Both the position numbers and the translations under genes were made by a program. Shown here piece after piece: positions 25,077-36,500 of a stretch of 64,000 bases of DNA. The DNA is from Tamarix chinensis (lineage: Eukaryota > Streptophyta > Magnoliopsida > Caryophyllales > Tamaricaceae). Numbering within the stretch: position 1 is the stretch's first letter; each line of letters starts with the position of its first letter. Where the stretch lies: the NCBI GenBank assembly GCA_030549775.1, contig CM060175.1, positions 13,972,455 through 14,036,454 on the forward strand. Reading direction: 5' to 3'. The notes under the pieces were generated by a model, which saw only the letters and a program-made list of their open reading frames with translations, searched no databases and was not told the DNA's origin.

Positions 25077-25421
25077 TCAGCAGTGGGACAACTGTGCAAG
25101 TGCAGCGACATGAGCTTCATAAGAATTGCCTATGAGGCAGCAGCAACAAACAATGCAAGCGTTACTAAAGGCTGATTCATATGCAATGGTACAGATTGAT
25201 ATAAGATGGTGTGCGAAGCCAAACTTCAGGACTTTATAATCATAAAAGATACAAACTCCTAAAAGCATCGAAATGTCACCCAACATTACTAAAGACTTAG
25301 AATCTCTGATGCGACGATGCTGATTGAAATAGCTGATAGAAAGGACAGGATATTTTTGGCAATTTTCATTCCAACAATTCGGATCTATGTCCTCGGTATA
25401 GTGATTAAAATGCCGGACCAA
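25077..25421 (-). CDS. Unrecognised 114-residue open frame
   Basis: The frame is in a locally more GC-balanced stretch (about 25030-25440) than its surroundings. The product is Cys-rich near its C-terminus (CIVCCCCLIG) and has no recognised domain, signal or membrane pattern. It may be a fragment of a captured or decayed gene, or chance. No intron or partner exon could be supported. Confidence 0.12.
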   Translation of the reverse strand: MVRHFNHYTEDIDPNCWNENCQKYPVLSISYFNQHRRIRDSKSLVMLGDISMLLGVCIFYDYKVLKFGFAHHLISICTIAYESAFSNACIVCCCCLIGNSYEAHVAALAQLSHC

Positions 25422-25439
25422 AACGGATCAGGGTCCTAT

Positions 25440-27173
25440 ACAGTATAAAAACACACACACACACAATCAAACAAAGAAACCAAAAAAAAAAAAACAGATT
25501 TAGAAAAGGTTAATTACAGTTTAGGTTCACTATATATGTATTTATTACTTATTTAGGTCAATTTTTAAATCTAACGTTTTAGTGTAGCTACCTTAATTTT
25601 ACTATATCTCTTTCGGTAATCATTCACATCATTAATCCTATTTACATAAAAACACAATTTTCTTTCTAACAAATTTGGTCAATTTTTAAATTTCACTTCT
25701 TCATTATACCCTCTTTAATGTAACTAACTTAGTTTTATCATCTCCCTGTACAACTTAGATTTGCTATACGTCCCTGTAACATCATCAATCCTATTCACAT
25801 AAAAAAAAAATACAAGATATTGTTATAAATATATATATATATATAATTATCTTCAATTTTATCACAAAATTAATATTAGATCAGTTAATTCAAACTAATA
25901 CATTTTTTTTATATTTTTTTATGGCAGCCTATTAGATATTATACATATGGAGGAATATCCATATAAGAACTAGCTCTCTTAGTAAAAACTGAGAACTAAT
26001 ACTATTAGTAGATAGAAAAACTACTATAAGTAGTTTAAAAAATTATAGTATTTGAGTGTTCTAAAAAACGGTGGCATTTTTGTAAATAAGTTTGAAAACT
26101 ACCTACAGGTAATGATGGAAACTAGTTTCAATAGACTGAAGAAATTATCATAAATCTCTCACAAAACTATAGTATTTATACTAGAAAGAAAAATGTGGTA
26201 TTTTTATAAATATTAGTTATTTATGTTTTATGTTAGAAAGTTAATCATAGTAAGTGGTGAAACCTACATCCAGTGGGAAGAGAAAATTATTGTAAGCCAC
26301 CCAAAAATTATAAAATTTTAAAAAAAGAAAAAGCAGTTACATTTTTATCAATATTAAATTTTTTGTGTTTTATGTTAGTAAACTACGTACAGTAAGCGGT
26401 AGAAACTACCCGCAATAGCTCATGAAATTAGAGTAGTTCTCAATTATTACCCACAATAGCTCATGAAATTAGGGTAGTTCTCAATTATTACCATAAACAA
26501 TGGTTTTCATTAGATATGCCCTCTATACATATCTTATCAAAAATTACTAAAGACTATACGATGTTAAAGATACTATATGAAATATATTGATAGTCAAATA
26601 TACTAGATTCTATATATATCATATACAATATATAACACGTTCATTAAAGATACTATATACTATATTTTAATTAAAAATACTATTATTCTAAATACTACAT
26701 GTTTGTTAAAGACACTATGGATGTTCCTTAAATATACTACTTATTGCAGGTTTGGCAAAAATACTATACTATATACCATAAATTCACTATATGTGTATTT
26801 CTTAAAGATACTACGTATTATGAGTTCATCAACGATACTATATGCACAATATTTACAAAAAAATTATCATTATTATTTACATGGGATAATTATGTAAGAT
26901 GACATAATACTTAAAAAAATATATATTGTATTACATAGAAAGAATAATAAACAACTACATTACCACTACCTAATTTTGAAGGAAAGTTACTAGATTAATT
27001 TTTGTAAAACTATATCTAGTTAGATACCCAATAATATTCACGTGTAAAAAAAATACTAAACAACTAACTCACCACACCCTAATCTTAATAAAAGTTACTA
27101 GGTTTGATTTGAGTGGGATCCAATCCAATTACATAAAAATTTGGTGTAATTGAAAATTTATATTAAAAATGCG

Positions 27174-27214
<41 letters not shown>

Positions 27215-28540
27215 AGATTAATCTATTTAGAAAAAGTAAAATCTAAAATCTAACTGAAACTAATCTACAATTTGTTAATTTTTAAACCAACTGAATAAAA
27301 TTGAATCAAAACCGGCTGAACTGGGTCAGTCACATAGGTTGGACACCCCATTTATCCGGCGTGACCTCAGGTTCAACCTATTTTGGGTCAGATTTCCTCA
27401 TTCTTGAATGTATAGTATTTTTTTATTAAAAAATATAGTTGGTATTAAACCTATGAATCTTAGTTACATTACTAATTTTCTATCACCTAAAGTACAAGTC
27501 TCAACACTTCATATATATAATTATATTATTTTTAACTACAATTAAAATACAAATTGATTAAAACCAATGTCAAATCGGTTGGACCGTTGTTAGGATCAAT
27601 TTCTAGTAGAGTAATTAAATCATTGACTCGGTATCCATGGCTTGAAAAAAGGATCCTTAACATTTCCCCTGCCTTGACTGCCACTAAGAGTTTCACTAAC
27701 CACTCGCTTGAAATAATTAAAAGTTACAGAAATGAATCCATTTTGATATATCAAAGCAAACAAGAGTTTCTATTTCCAATGGAATTTATACCTAATAAGT
27801 TGTTAAGCTACCTTCCAGATGCACAATTGAAGCCATTCTGTACTCATCAAATAATTTAATTAACACTTCCTTTTACCTTCCTTTTACATTTTCAGCCTTG
27901 TCATTAAACATACGACCAAATCCCAAAGTTAACAAATTACAATTTGCTTATGAGATCACAGGGCACAAACAACAAAATATTTGACCTTTTGTTTTCTCTA
28001 GATTACGCTAATATTTGTCACTTTTGTATAATTCATTATGAAAATTTAAAATTTGTGCTCTTAAACTATGCAATATAGATTCACCTAAATAAGAGGAGAC
28101 ATTGTGCGAAAATTAATTTTTGACCCTACTTTTTTTTCCTATCTTTGTCAAAATATAACTTAATGTTCTTTATTTTTTAGTATCACTAAACTCAATTATA
28201 ACTAAGTAAATAGCTAAAATTTCGATTATGCATGTAGACATATTACGGTTATAATAAAGATGCTTTAGATATAAAATTGACATGCTAATTGTTAGTGTCA
28301 AAATCTTCCCTCAAATTTTCAATAATATACCTGTTAATGGTCACATCACATCCAAATGAATGAAAAGCATATCATACAAAAAGTAGGCAAAGCTTAAAAT
28401 ATATAATTAAAAAGTTTTGTGACACTTCAATACTAAAATGATAACATTACCAAAACAAAAACAAAAAACAAAATGGGAGAATATACCAACTAGTGCATTA
28501 TTACTTTTCGAACATTGACCATCTTGCATCCTTAGAAGTA
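25440..28540. other. AT-rich intergenic region with simple repeats
   Basis: Contents: a TA run at about 27179-27210; a 42-bp tandem duplication around 26408-26492 (CAATAGCTCATGAAATTAG); diverged TTAAAGATACTATAT units from 26520 to 26840; and ACCGGCTGAACTGGGTCAG-type decayed repeat near 27310-27400. An open frame at 27554-27859 (101 residues, plus) has no recognised domain and is probably chance. Confidence 0.4.
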
Positions 28541-28544
28541 AGAT

Positions 28545-29296
28545 CATCTAATAATATTTCATAATTGAGGTTTTACAAATTTCATTTTCAATTGAAATCA
28601 TAGCCATAATCTTTCTAGTGGGATGGTTGATTGAAAGAAATATTTCAACATTTTGTTTTAAAAACCTTCTTTCTGCTGATACTTTTATAGGAATGGTAAA
28701 CAAAATTCTATATGTAAGATAATTCGTTTGATAACAATTCATTATTTTCTATAAAGGAAAAAATATAGTACTACACTTCCAATATCATGTTGTTTTGGTA
28801 AATGTTTTTGCAAGGATTGTAGCTCATTGAAGAAATCCTTACCATCAATGTCTAAAATAAGGTCATTGCCTAATCTCTGCATAAGATGAGTGTAATTTAT
28901 CTTCACTACCAAATGATTCCAACTTAATTGTCGTGAACAAAATGTCAAAAGTGTCTTCATATTCTTATATTACACAAATCTTCTCCAATGAATCAATTAA
29001 TTGATCAACTATATATTCTAGGTAGATGCATTCTTGAGTTGATTTTTCATTGACAAGTCATAATGACTCGTTAACAACCTCAGTAAATATTTTTTCCAAT
29101 GAAATTTTCATTGTCGTTTTTCACCATTGAATTAATACCTAATCTATGAGCAACTTCTTCAGCACAATCCAATGAATTTTCAAACCCAACTTCTCGACAC
29201 TCTTTAAATAAAGCAATCAGTATCTTCACTCTTTCCTTTGCCATATCATCAGGCATACACTTCGATCGTAACTGACTAAATTAACTTTAGCCAATC
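28545..29296 (-). pseudogene. hAT transposase, C-terminal part (DUF4371-type), decayed
   Basis: Translated fragments in several minus-strand frames follow the order of this hAT family: KILIALFKECREVGFENSLD, then EYEDTFDILFTTIKLESFG, then a DLILDIDGKDFFNELQSLQ segment (28742-28960), then the hAT dimerisation region (28548-28742) with YRILFTIPIKVSAERRFLK. Stops and frameshifts break it, so it is inactive. The N-terminal half of the same family lies in the same orientation at 35100-36216, which suggests one element split by insertions. A closer-to-complete relative is at 51590-53490. Confidence 0.75.
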
Positions 29297-29314
29297 TGTG
29301 ATACTAAACCACCA

Positions 29315-29806
29315 TGTGTATACCCGGATACCGATCGCTACCACAGAGTAATGAAAAAGAGAAAACAGCGAGAATGGAAGGATAACAAGAGAAGATGTAA
29401 GGGGGGAAGGGCTGAAAAGAGTAGGCTAGTAATTGATAGACAAGGATTACAACTTCCAGGAATTCGAGGACCTGGAGACCTCCAAACCACAAAGACAATC
29501 TCGAAATGACCTCCCCTCCCCCCCCCCCACCCTTTCCTCTCTTCCCATGCTCATATAAGCGGGTGACATCCTTTCCCTAGCCTAACAGACTTGCTGACTC
29601 AGCAGGTGCAGTAACAACCTTTAAACGGCTAAAAATGACAAGACATAAAAGAAATAATAAAAGGGAAATAATGCAAATGACTCCAGCTATCCTCATAGCC
29701 CTCACACCCGATTCACCTTGCCAATAATTTCAATCACTCAAGCACTCCAACAAAAGCCCCAGCCTTACTCTTTCTCACAAATGCAGATTTGATGAAAGGT
29801 CTATCA
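29315..29806 (-). repeat. 3' LTR of the small retrotransposon
   Basis: 492 bp. On the minus strand it starts TGATAGACCTTTCATC and ends GGGTATACACA. It aligns along its length with 31674-32144; shared blocks include AGAGAAGATGT, GGGGAAATAA and TGACCTCCCC. Confidence 0.7.
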
Positions 29807-29817
29807 TTATTGCCTCC

Positions 29818-30293
29818 TTAGAGTTTCACCTTGTCCTCAAGATGAGGAGCTAGAATTTGTTGGTTGATGCTCAAGTTTTTCTCAAGACAAACTCCTGCAA
29901 TTTCAAAGAAAATTCTTAACAAGAGCTTCCCAAACTTAAGGTGGCTGAATTTATCAACAATCAACTTTATTGAGTTGATGCCGGCTAACCACCGCATCAC
30001 GTCTGCAAAATTGGAATAATTATGATCATCAGCACCCACAAGTAAAGCTAAAACCTCCTCCAGTATTGTGATCCCAGAGACACCCTCGTGTGCCCGAATA
30101 GAATTCATCCGCATAAGGAGAATAAACATCTTGATGATATATCCAGCCATGAGCAAGAAAACATTTATCCAGTCCCCATCTCCCTTATACTTTTCATCAG
30201 GTAGGTCATATGCATCGACTAAAGGATAGCCAACAACATATACACTCACCTCATTCTTCCTTTCCAATTTTAGTGTGTTAATCTGCTTAACCT
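29818..30293 (-). pseudogene. Retrotransposon interior, 3' region, open but unrecognised
   Basis: This is an open minus-strand frame continuous with the kinase piece. It carries MRWLAGINSIKLIVDKFSHL and ends HLEDKVKL plus stop; the last 8 residues resemble a gypsy polyprotein tail. The rest is not recognised and may be a second captured segment. Confidence 0.35.
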
Positions 30294-30602
30294 TTTGTTT
30301 GGTTTCTACCCAAAAAGGAGGAACACCACCAAGTAGGATGTATAAAACCTCAACACTCCAAACATCTACCACCAACACATAACCACAGAAACCATGTAGC
30401 AAGGTCTATCCACTATCTCCTTAAATTGCTGACTAGGCTTAAAAAACAAGGTCAACCCATAATCAAATATCTTCAAAAAGGATTTTTTATTCTTGTTGGA
30501 AGCTAGAAGATTCTCTAGGCTAAGATTGTAACGCACCACTCCATGCCTATGGCACATCAAGATTACTTGACGTTCGCCTTCTCTTATCACCTCTTCAAAC
30601 AT
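30294..30602 (-). pseudogene. Calcium-dependent protein kinase (CDPK) fragment
   Basis: Two overlapping minus-strand frames together resemble the middle of a CDPK catalytic domain. First comes CHRHGVV, then a catalytic loop reading RYNLSLENLL where CDPKs have HRDLKPENLL, then a DYG where DFG is expected, then FFKPSQQFKEIV. After a frameshift near 30400 follows DVWSVEVLYILLGGVPPFW, the DVWS/GVPPFW segment of subdomains IX-X. The loss of the HRD aspartate and lysine and of the DFG phenylalanine, plus the frameshift, make it non-functional. No ATP-binding loop or EF hands are visible. It lies between retrotransposon LTRs, so transduction by the element is the simplest reading. Confidence 0.75.
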
Positions 30603-31063
30603 ATCTGTCCTTGAGTCTTCAATTCTCCATATCTATTGCCCATTGTTCAGCAGAGAAATTTGTAGCTCCGCTTGACGCTGATGAACCTAGGCTGAAGGGA
30701 AGTTTGCGTGCCATCGCTCGTCGCTGCATTGTAGGCTCATCGAAGAGGGAGATGAGAATCAAAACATATGGTTTTGTTAAATTATTCAACTTGCCTGCAA
30801 GTGAGTAGAAGGTCGTCATATGAGGGGATGAATATGAAAATTAGGGTCAGGGTAATTATAACCTAATAGACCAATTTGGTACCTGATTTGACCCACTTGC
30901 ACTATCCAATATTGATCGCCTGCTATTTGGACTTCATGTCTTCTTTTGATCAGTCCAGAAACAAGCCTCAGCTCGTTAACCATTGAACTCTCAAACACTT
31001 CTCCAAAGGGCTTCTTTTGCAAAGGGAGCATCTAATGATCGATAGATTTCGATTGTTCCCTCA

Positions 31064-31343
31064 TAGGGATGTAAACGAGCCTAAAATGATGTTTAGGCTT
31101 AGCTCGTTTAACTAAACGAACAAGCCGGACCGAGCTTTTAACGAGCCGAGCCAAGCTTACAAGCCAGAGCCAAAAAATGAACCGAGCAGAGCTTTTTCGA
31201 GCTTGGGCTCAGCTCGTTTAATAAACGAGCCTAAAAGTGAGGCTCGAGCTCGGCTCATTTAACTAAACGAACGAGCCGAATCGAGCTTTTAACGAGCCGA
31301 GCCAAGCCGAATACCGAACTGGCTCAGCTCATTTACAGCCCTA
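31064..31343. mobile_element. 280-bp hAT-like MITE, TSD YTCCCTCA
   Basis: The termini are TAGGGATGTAAACGAGCC and, reverse-complemented, TAGGGCTGTAAATGAGCC. The 8-bp flanks TTCCCTCA (31056-31063) and CTCCCTCA (31344-31351) differ at one base, as expected of a hAT insertion. The interior repeats GCTCGTTTAACTAAACGA and CGAGCTTTTAACGAGCC, which are self-complementary. It is nested in the retrotransposon interior. Confidence 0.8.
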
Positions 31344-31659
31344 CTCCCTCATGTGGTTCCACTGCAAATATCCCCTAAGCATCAACCCATTTGAAAGCAC
31401 GAGTGAGTTAACTTCCTCCATCTCTTTTTATTTCTACTTCACTCAACATTAGCCCCTTCTTTTTAATCATACCATCTAGCCTTCCTACAATTTCCTACTT
31501 GACTCGCACCACCTTCTTCAGCAGCTGATCCAGCCCATGAAGCTTATGAGTTTCAGCCTATATCACACCAATGTCCGTTTTCCATGTCTATTGCAATACA
31601 TTCAGCTTTTCCTCCAATTCCACCACCTTAGTTTCCTCCACTTACCCCAAAATCGAACT

Positions 31660-31671
31660 ACTCTAATACCA
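31660..31671 (-). other. tRNA-iMet primer binding site
   Basis: The minus strand reads TGGTATTAGAGT two bases inside the LTR end, against the canonical TGGTATCAGAGC. Confidence 0.6.
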
Positions 31672-31673
31672 TT

Positions 31674-32144
31674 TGATAAGCACCTGGCTACCTATCACTA
31701 CTACAAAGTAAAGAAAAAGAGAAAATATCAAGAATGGAAGGATAATGAGAGAAGATGTGAGGGGGGGGGAAGAATAATTGGTAGTTGATAGATGAGGATT
31801 ACACCTTCCAGGAATTCAAGGACCTAGAGACCTCCAAACCACAAATACAATCTTGAAATGACCTCCCCCCTTCCTCTCTTCCCATGCTCATATAAGTAGG
31901 AGAAACCCTTTCCTAAGCCTAACATAACTAATGACTCAACAGGTGTAGCAATCAACTTTTCAAGGCTAAAAATGACAAAAGACATAAAAATAATAAAAGG
32001 GAAATAAAAATGCAAATGAATCTAACTATCCTCATAGCCATCATGTTGACTCACCTTGCTAGAAATTTCAGTCACACATGCACTCCTCCAAAAGCCCCAG
32101 CCCTATTGTTCCTCACATATGCATATTTGATGAAAAGTCTATCA
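31674..32144 (-). repeat. 5' LTR of the small retrotransposon
   Basis: 471 bp, diverged partner of 29315-29806. On the minus strand it starts TGATAGACTTTTCATC and ends AGGTGCTTATCA. Confidence 0.7.
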
Positions 32145-32194
32145 CAATGCCAACAATAGATTTAGGTTAATATTTTCCTTTATCTCACTTTAGG

Positions 32195-32401
32195 CAAGCT
32201 GAACTAGAGCTTGAGTTACTATCTAATTTTGGAACCCAAATTTTGCTGGAATATATTCCCCATGGTAAAGAATTAATCCTGTCTTTTGATGAGTTGGATT
32301 ATGGAGTGGATAGGTTGTCTCGATCTTTGTTTATGTTTGGGTTTGCAAAGTTGCCCGTCAACTCGTTCTGTTCGTTAGCAAGAGCTGGTCTATCAAACTG
32401 A
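32195..32401 (+). other. Unidentified exon-like open stretch
   Basis: CTCACTTTAG at 32184-32193 resembles a splice acceptor. It is followed by 68 codons without a stop, with balanced amino acid use (QAELELELLSNFGTQ ... FDELDYGVDRLSRSLFMFGF) and a terminal TGA. It is unlike the low-complexity frames around it. The protein was not recognised; it could be a captured exon next to the retrotransposon. Confidence 0.25.
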
Positions 32402-32559
32402 TTTATTAGTTCGTCTAAGTTTATGTTTTGCATTTATGTTCTGATTCCAATCTTTGCACAATCTTTTCCTAACCCTCTAATTTTGTTGCACCCTTGTTGA
32501 TAATCATACTTTTATGATTATTCTCCTGACTTGTAGAACCTTCTATCAATTAATTCACC

Positions 32560-35094
32560 CAAATCTACCAAAAGTACACTTTCAATCTAACCACCCTTCA
32601 CCTCAATAAAGTTAACTCTTCTCTCTCCTCTCTTCTTTGATTTTGTGCAATAGCAATGGTAGAGATCAGCTAGGCTAACTTACCTATGCTTAGTTTCTTT
32701 TACACAAACTCGCTTGCACCCTCACCCTAACTCGTCACTTTCTTCATTCAAGTGTTGTGTAAGCAAGCTCCACCCTTGGTTGTTGATTTCAATCAGCTTC
32801 TCCCTTTGTGTTGCCTTGTTTTTCATTCAACATTTCTCCCCTTTGGCTTTCCTTGTTGCTCCTACCTCTCTCTCCCTTGTTGAGCTTTGTTGTGTGTTTT
32901 GAGCCTTGTTCTTGCTACCCAAACCAAGTATTCCTTTGCTCTTTTCTTATTGCTCTTTTGATTTTCACTTCTCTAATTCCTCTTTTCTAGCCTCTATTTA
33001 TTTTGAAATAAGTAAAGGAGATTAGGTCTGTGGTTAAGATTTCCATTGTTCTTTCCTCTTATTCTTCTCTTTTTTTCAAGGCGTGTGATATTTCTCCCCT
33101 TTCAAATTTTGCATTTTAGTTTATTATTTATGTATTGTGTGATTATATATTGTCTTATATGTTTTTTTTATAGTGGTCAATGAGGAAGGTCTTGAATCTT
33201 AGGGATCTTTTATCTTTTTGCGTGAGCTTGGATCTAGGTAAATCCAACTAACTCTAAATATGGTAGAATATTAGGTGTGAGCATATAATGCTTTTAGACT
33301 TGGTAAGCATACTAGGTTTTGTTTGTTGTTAAATCATGTTTTGAGGTGAATATGTTTAAGAGCATGAGAATAAGAACGAATTGGTAACTCTTATCTTTCA
33401 AACATGCATATTCAAGAGACTAATTCGTTTAAACAGAATGATTTTGATGGATTGCTATGCATCTTGTAGTATTAATAGTTTTTAGATGAAGCATGTGATT
33501 TTTTTTAACTAAGTGTGGATAACGGATTGCTTCGCCCAAACCCGTCAATCGGTTGTTTAAACCCAATGACTAATTCGTAATAACAGCTAATTGATTTGGT
33601 AACCCTATCAACTAGTTTATTTTTATGTCCAAGTTGTTTTGGTTTTGACCCACTGATCGGTTTCTCTATGACATTCATTTGTTGGGTTTGGTATAACCAA
33701 ACCGACAAACTAGTCTTAGGAACCAATCAAATGGTCCAAATAGTGATTCTTTGTTTTGTTATTTATTCATGGCGAGACCTTAGGGCTTTTTTCATACGTT
33801 TCTTCCCTCATTTCTCGGACTTCTTGTGATCTTGGCCTTCAATGACTGAATTTAAGAAACGGATTTGAATTGAAATGTGTGATGGATTGATTCGAAATTG
33901 ATTAGCCGATTAAATGTATGGGCTATGGCATGAAACCTAACCTTATGCCATTATGGCATCAGTTATAGTGACCCTAGAGGTTCGTTTGATTTGATTGGAG
34001 GGTTAGTTGTTGATGATCCTTAATGGTCAAGGAGGTTTTAGATTTAATTGATTTGTTGTTGTGAATCCTTGTATCCTTGGAAAATGATAATATTAACTTG
34101 AATAAAGTACTAATCACTTAAAGTAAAAGACTTGAGTGTGGAAATACATATCGTGCCTTAGTAAGCTACCTAGTGCATAATTGAACCTTTAGATTAAAGA
34201 GCTCATTTCTTCTCATAGGGATTTAAGAACTCTATAGGGGATACACATACTTAAGAACTTGAGAACTTGAGTGATAAGGTGTGTATCTACAACTTAGGTC
34301 TTGTAACTTTTTTGACGTGATGTTAGGAAGTTAGAGATTGACGTATTGTTCCATCCCTAGCGATCATTGTTTTAGATTATAAGATTGTATTCCTTTCGAG
34401 AAGTTGGTAATTGGATGTATATGGAATTGGATTAGATAAACCACCACCTCTCTAACAATTGGATTAGGGTTTGGTTGGATAAGTGTTGCATTGCTTAGAT
34501 TCTTAGTTTTCGCCCTTAGTAGGGTATGGTTGATTTTTATCATATTTAGAGCCGTGAAATTGTGTATCCTTGAATATTGTCATTGCATGTGGTTGTATAT
34601 GCATGATTCTTGTTATTGTATGATTAATTGTCATGGGAGCATGCTACCTCTTACATTATGTTGTGAATTTACTTGGTACAAGAAGTGGTACCAATACTAT
34701 CACTTTCATATTCTTGTTAGGATTTGGTGGAAACTTTAGGTTGGATTAGAGCGTTTAGGGTTATTTGATGTAAGTTGGGTATTGTATTTTGGTTATTTCC
34801 TTGTTATCACCTTTCAGGACATCAAATGGTTGTAAATGTTTTCTCATTGTACTTAATGTTGTTCTCCCTTCCAATATTTGGTTTTTTGTTAATTTTATCA
34901 GTTTTGTCTTGACCTTGGATAAGGTGCTAACCACACCCAATCTTCGTGTCTGAGTTGTTATTGGCCTTACATCTGACATGGGTTGGATATTTTCATACCA
35001 CTCATCATGCTAGATGTGGTGACAACACCAAATATTCTATATAATTGTTTTCACTAAAATAAATTTTTTAAGTAGTAAATTTGAAAGTATTACA
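32560..35094 (+). mobile_element. Long solo-LTR-like unit, copy 4 (5' limit unclear)
   Basis: The 3' half matches the family: AAGTACTAATCACTTAAAGT near 34106, GATGTGGTGACAACACCAAA near 35013, and the end AGTAGTAAATTTGAAAGTAT plus TACA at 35094. A pyrimidine-rich segment at 32560-33110 fits the family layout. The expected TGTAATACC start was not found; TGTGATACTAAACC at 29297 is one candidate if the small retrotransposon landed inside the LTR. It ends inside the hAT pseudogene. No coding domain is present. Confidence 0.45.
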
Positions 35095-35099
35095 ATATT

Positions 35100-36216
35100 A
35101 TTTTCACATGGATGTGTTATCTTTCATAATATTCACCAAGATAGAATCTGCAAATAATGTATAAATGTGATGTAAAGTCCAAAAAATATGTACTATTTTA
35201 CTACTCTAGTGTCAGGTCAAGAGAATGAAAACCAAAAGATGTAAAAAAAAATACTCTAGATTTAAAGAAATTTCTTTGCACCTTTATATTTCCCTTTCAT
35301 GGTGACCTTTAGCATTATCAATATCATAATGGTGCCGAACATTTTATAGTCTTCGAACAATCCTTAACTAGTTATGTCATTATTAACTAAAAGTTCTAGA
35401 AAATATTATGAGGCATCAATACACCTTAATATCATTTTTATTTGTTAGTGCTTGCTTATAAGAGTTGTACGACCAAGTATCACTGAACAGTACTTGGCTT
35501 CTTTGATATTTTTAAAGATTGATCTTTGATTTCAGAAATGGTAATAAATCTCATGATTTTATTTTCTATGAAGATGCTCTTTCAAAGTTAAAAATAATTT
35601 GACAACTAATTCAAACTAAAGCCATTAAACATCCATTGTTTTCTTCATAAATCTTCTCATTACTTCTAAAAAAACACCAAGCATTAAGCAACCAAACATT
35701 GCACTAATGCAAACAGTCTCCATTATTTGTTTGACATTTGGTCGTACACAACTTTATCAATGACCTAATTCTCTTCCATTCTCGCAAAAACCCATATTAA
35801 CAAATGACTAATATGCTCTAAATTTCTTTTGAATGTCATCAATCTAGTAGTGAGATGTTCCCAATCCCTGAATCCATCATTTGATAATTGACTTTGCTGT
35901 GGTTTACTTTTTAACACTTCACAACAAAAGTAAAATACTTTGTCAAGATCCTTGAAATACGCAAACTAGTTTCAATGATACTTCTTTCAATAAGTACTTA
36001 TTGTAAACTTCTTCCGAAAATTGTATTTTCAATATATTCTTGGGCCTGCTTTCCAATAAGCAAATCTCTTTTATGATATTTTCTCAAATTTCTACGACCA
36101 AATATGTTCAAGGGAATGTCACCATTATCATCATCATCAGGTTCCACCCTATTTTCTTCCATGATATTCCCTACATTATCTATTAGTACATCATCTTTTA
36201 GGTTCCTCCACATGTA
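35100..36216 (-). pseudogene. hAT transposase, N-terminal and central part, decayed
   Basis: On the minus strand the order follows the family: MWRNL near 36213 and an acidic stretch with EPDDDDNGDIPLNIFGRRNL (35998-36213). Next is NDGFRDWEHLTTRLMTFKRN around 35770-35890, then EAKYCSVILGRTTLISKH around 35480, then NMKGKYKGAKKFL and FFGL..IYTLFADSI down to 35100. Many stops and shifts are present. The C-terminal part is at 28545-29296; about 100 residues between them are missing. Confidence 0.7.
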
Positions 36217-36230
36217 TTGTCATAAATGAG

Positions 36231-36500
36231 TCAAGTTGCTCACGAGCTAGCCCAGACTCAACTCATTTAGAGCTTGGCTCGACTTGTTTGTTTAATTAAA
36301 TAAATCGAGACTGAGCTTTAGTTTTAAATTTATTTATTAGATGAGATAATCCTGAGCATAAAAAAATTTGGGCTCGCGTTATAAATAGTACTAAAGTCGT
36401 AAGCTCGGCTCGAATAAGCACTAAGCTCACAAACTCAGCTCATTTGTTTAATTAAATGAGTCGAATCCGAACCTTAATTTTAGACTAGTTTAATGCCTAA
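36231..36500. mobile_element. Diverged relative of the GCTCGTTTA MITE
   Basis: Words such as GCTCACGAGCTAGC, GCTTGGCTCGACTTG, TTAATTAAATGAGTCGAA and AAGCTCGGCTCGAATAAGC resemble the 31064-31343 element. The termini are too decayed to place a target duplication. Confidence 0.4.

Larger units (their letters stand above)
29315..32144 (-). mobile_element. Small LTR retrotransposon with captured kinase fragment
   Basis: Two diverged direct repeats (29315-29806 and 31674-32144), both TG...CA, flank a 1.87-kb interior. Just inside the right-hand (5' on the minus strand) LTR is TGGTATTAGAGT, 10 of 12 bases matching the initiator-Met primer site TGGTATCAGAGC. Just before the other LTR the minus strand has HLEDKVKL, a stop, and GGAGGCAATAA, typical of the end of a gypsy polyprotein and polypurine tract. 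The interior lacks reverse transcriptase and integrase and instead holds a calcium-dependent protein kinase fragment, so the element is non-autonomous. Flanking 5-mers (CACCA and CAATG) do not match. Confidence 0.7.

Noticed and set aside
30294..30602. Functional protein kinase
   Set aside because: HRD and DFG residues are lost, a frameshift divides the domain, and the N-lobe and EF hands are absent.
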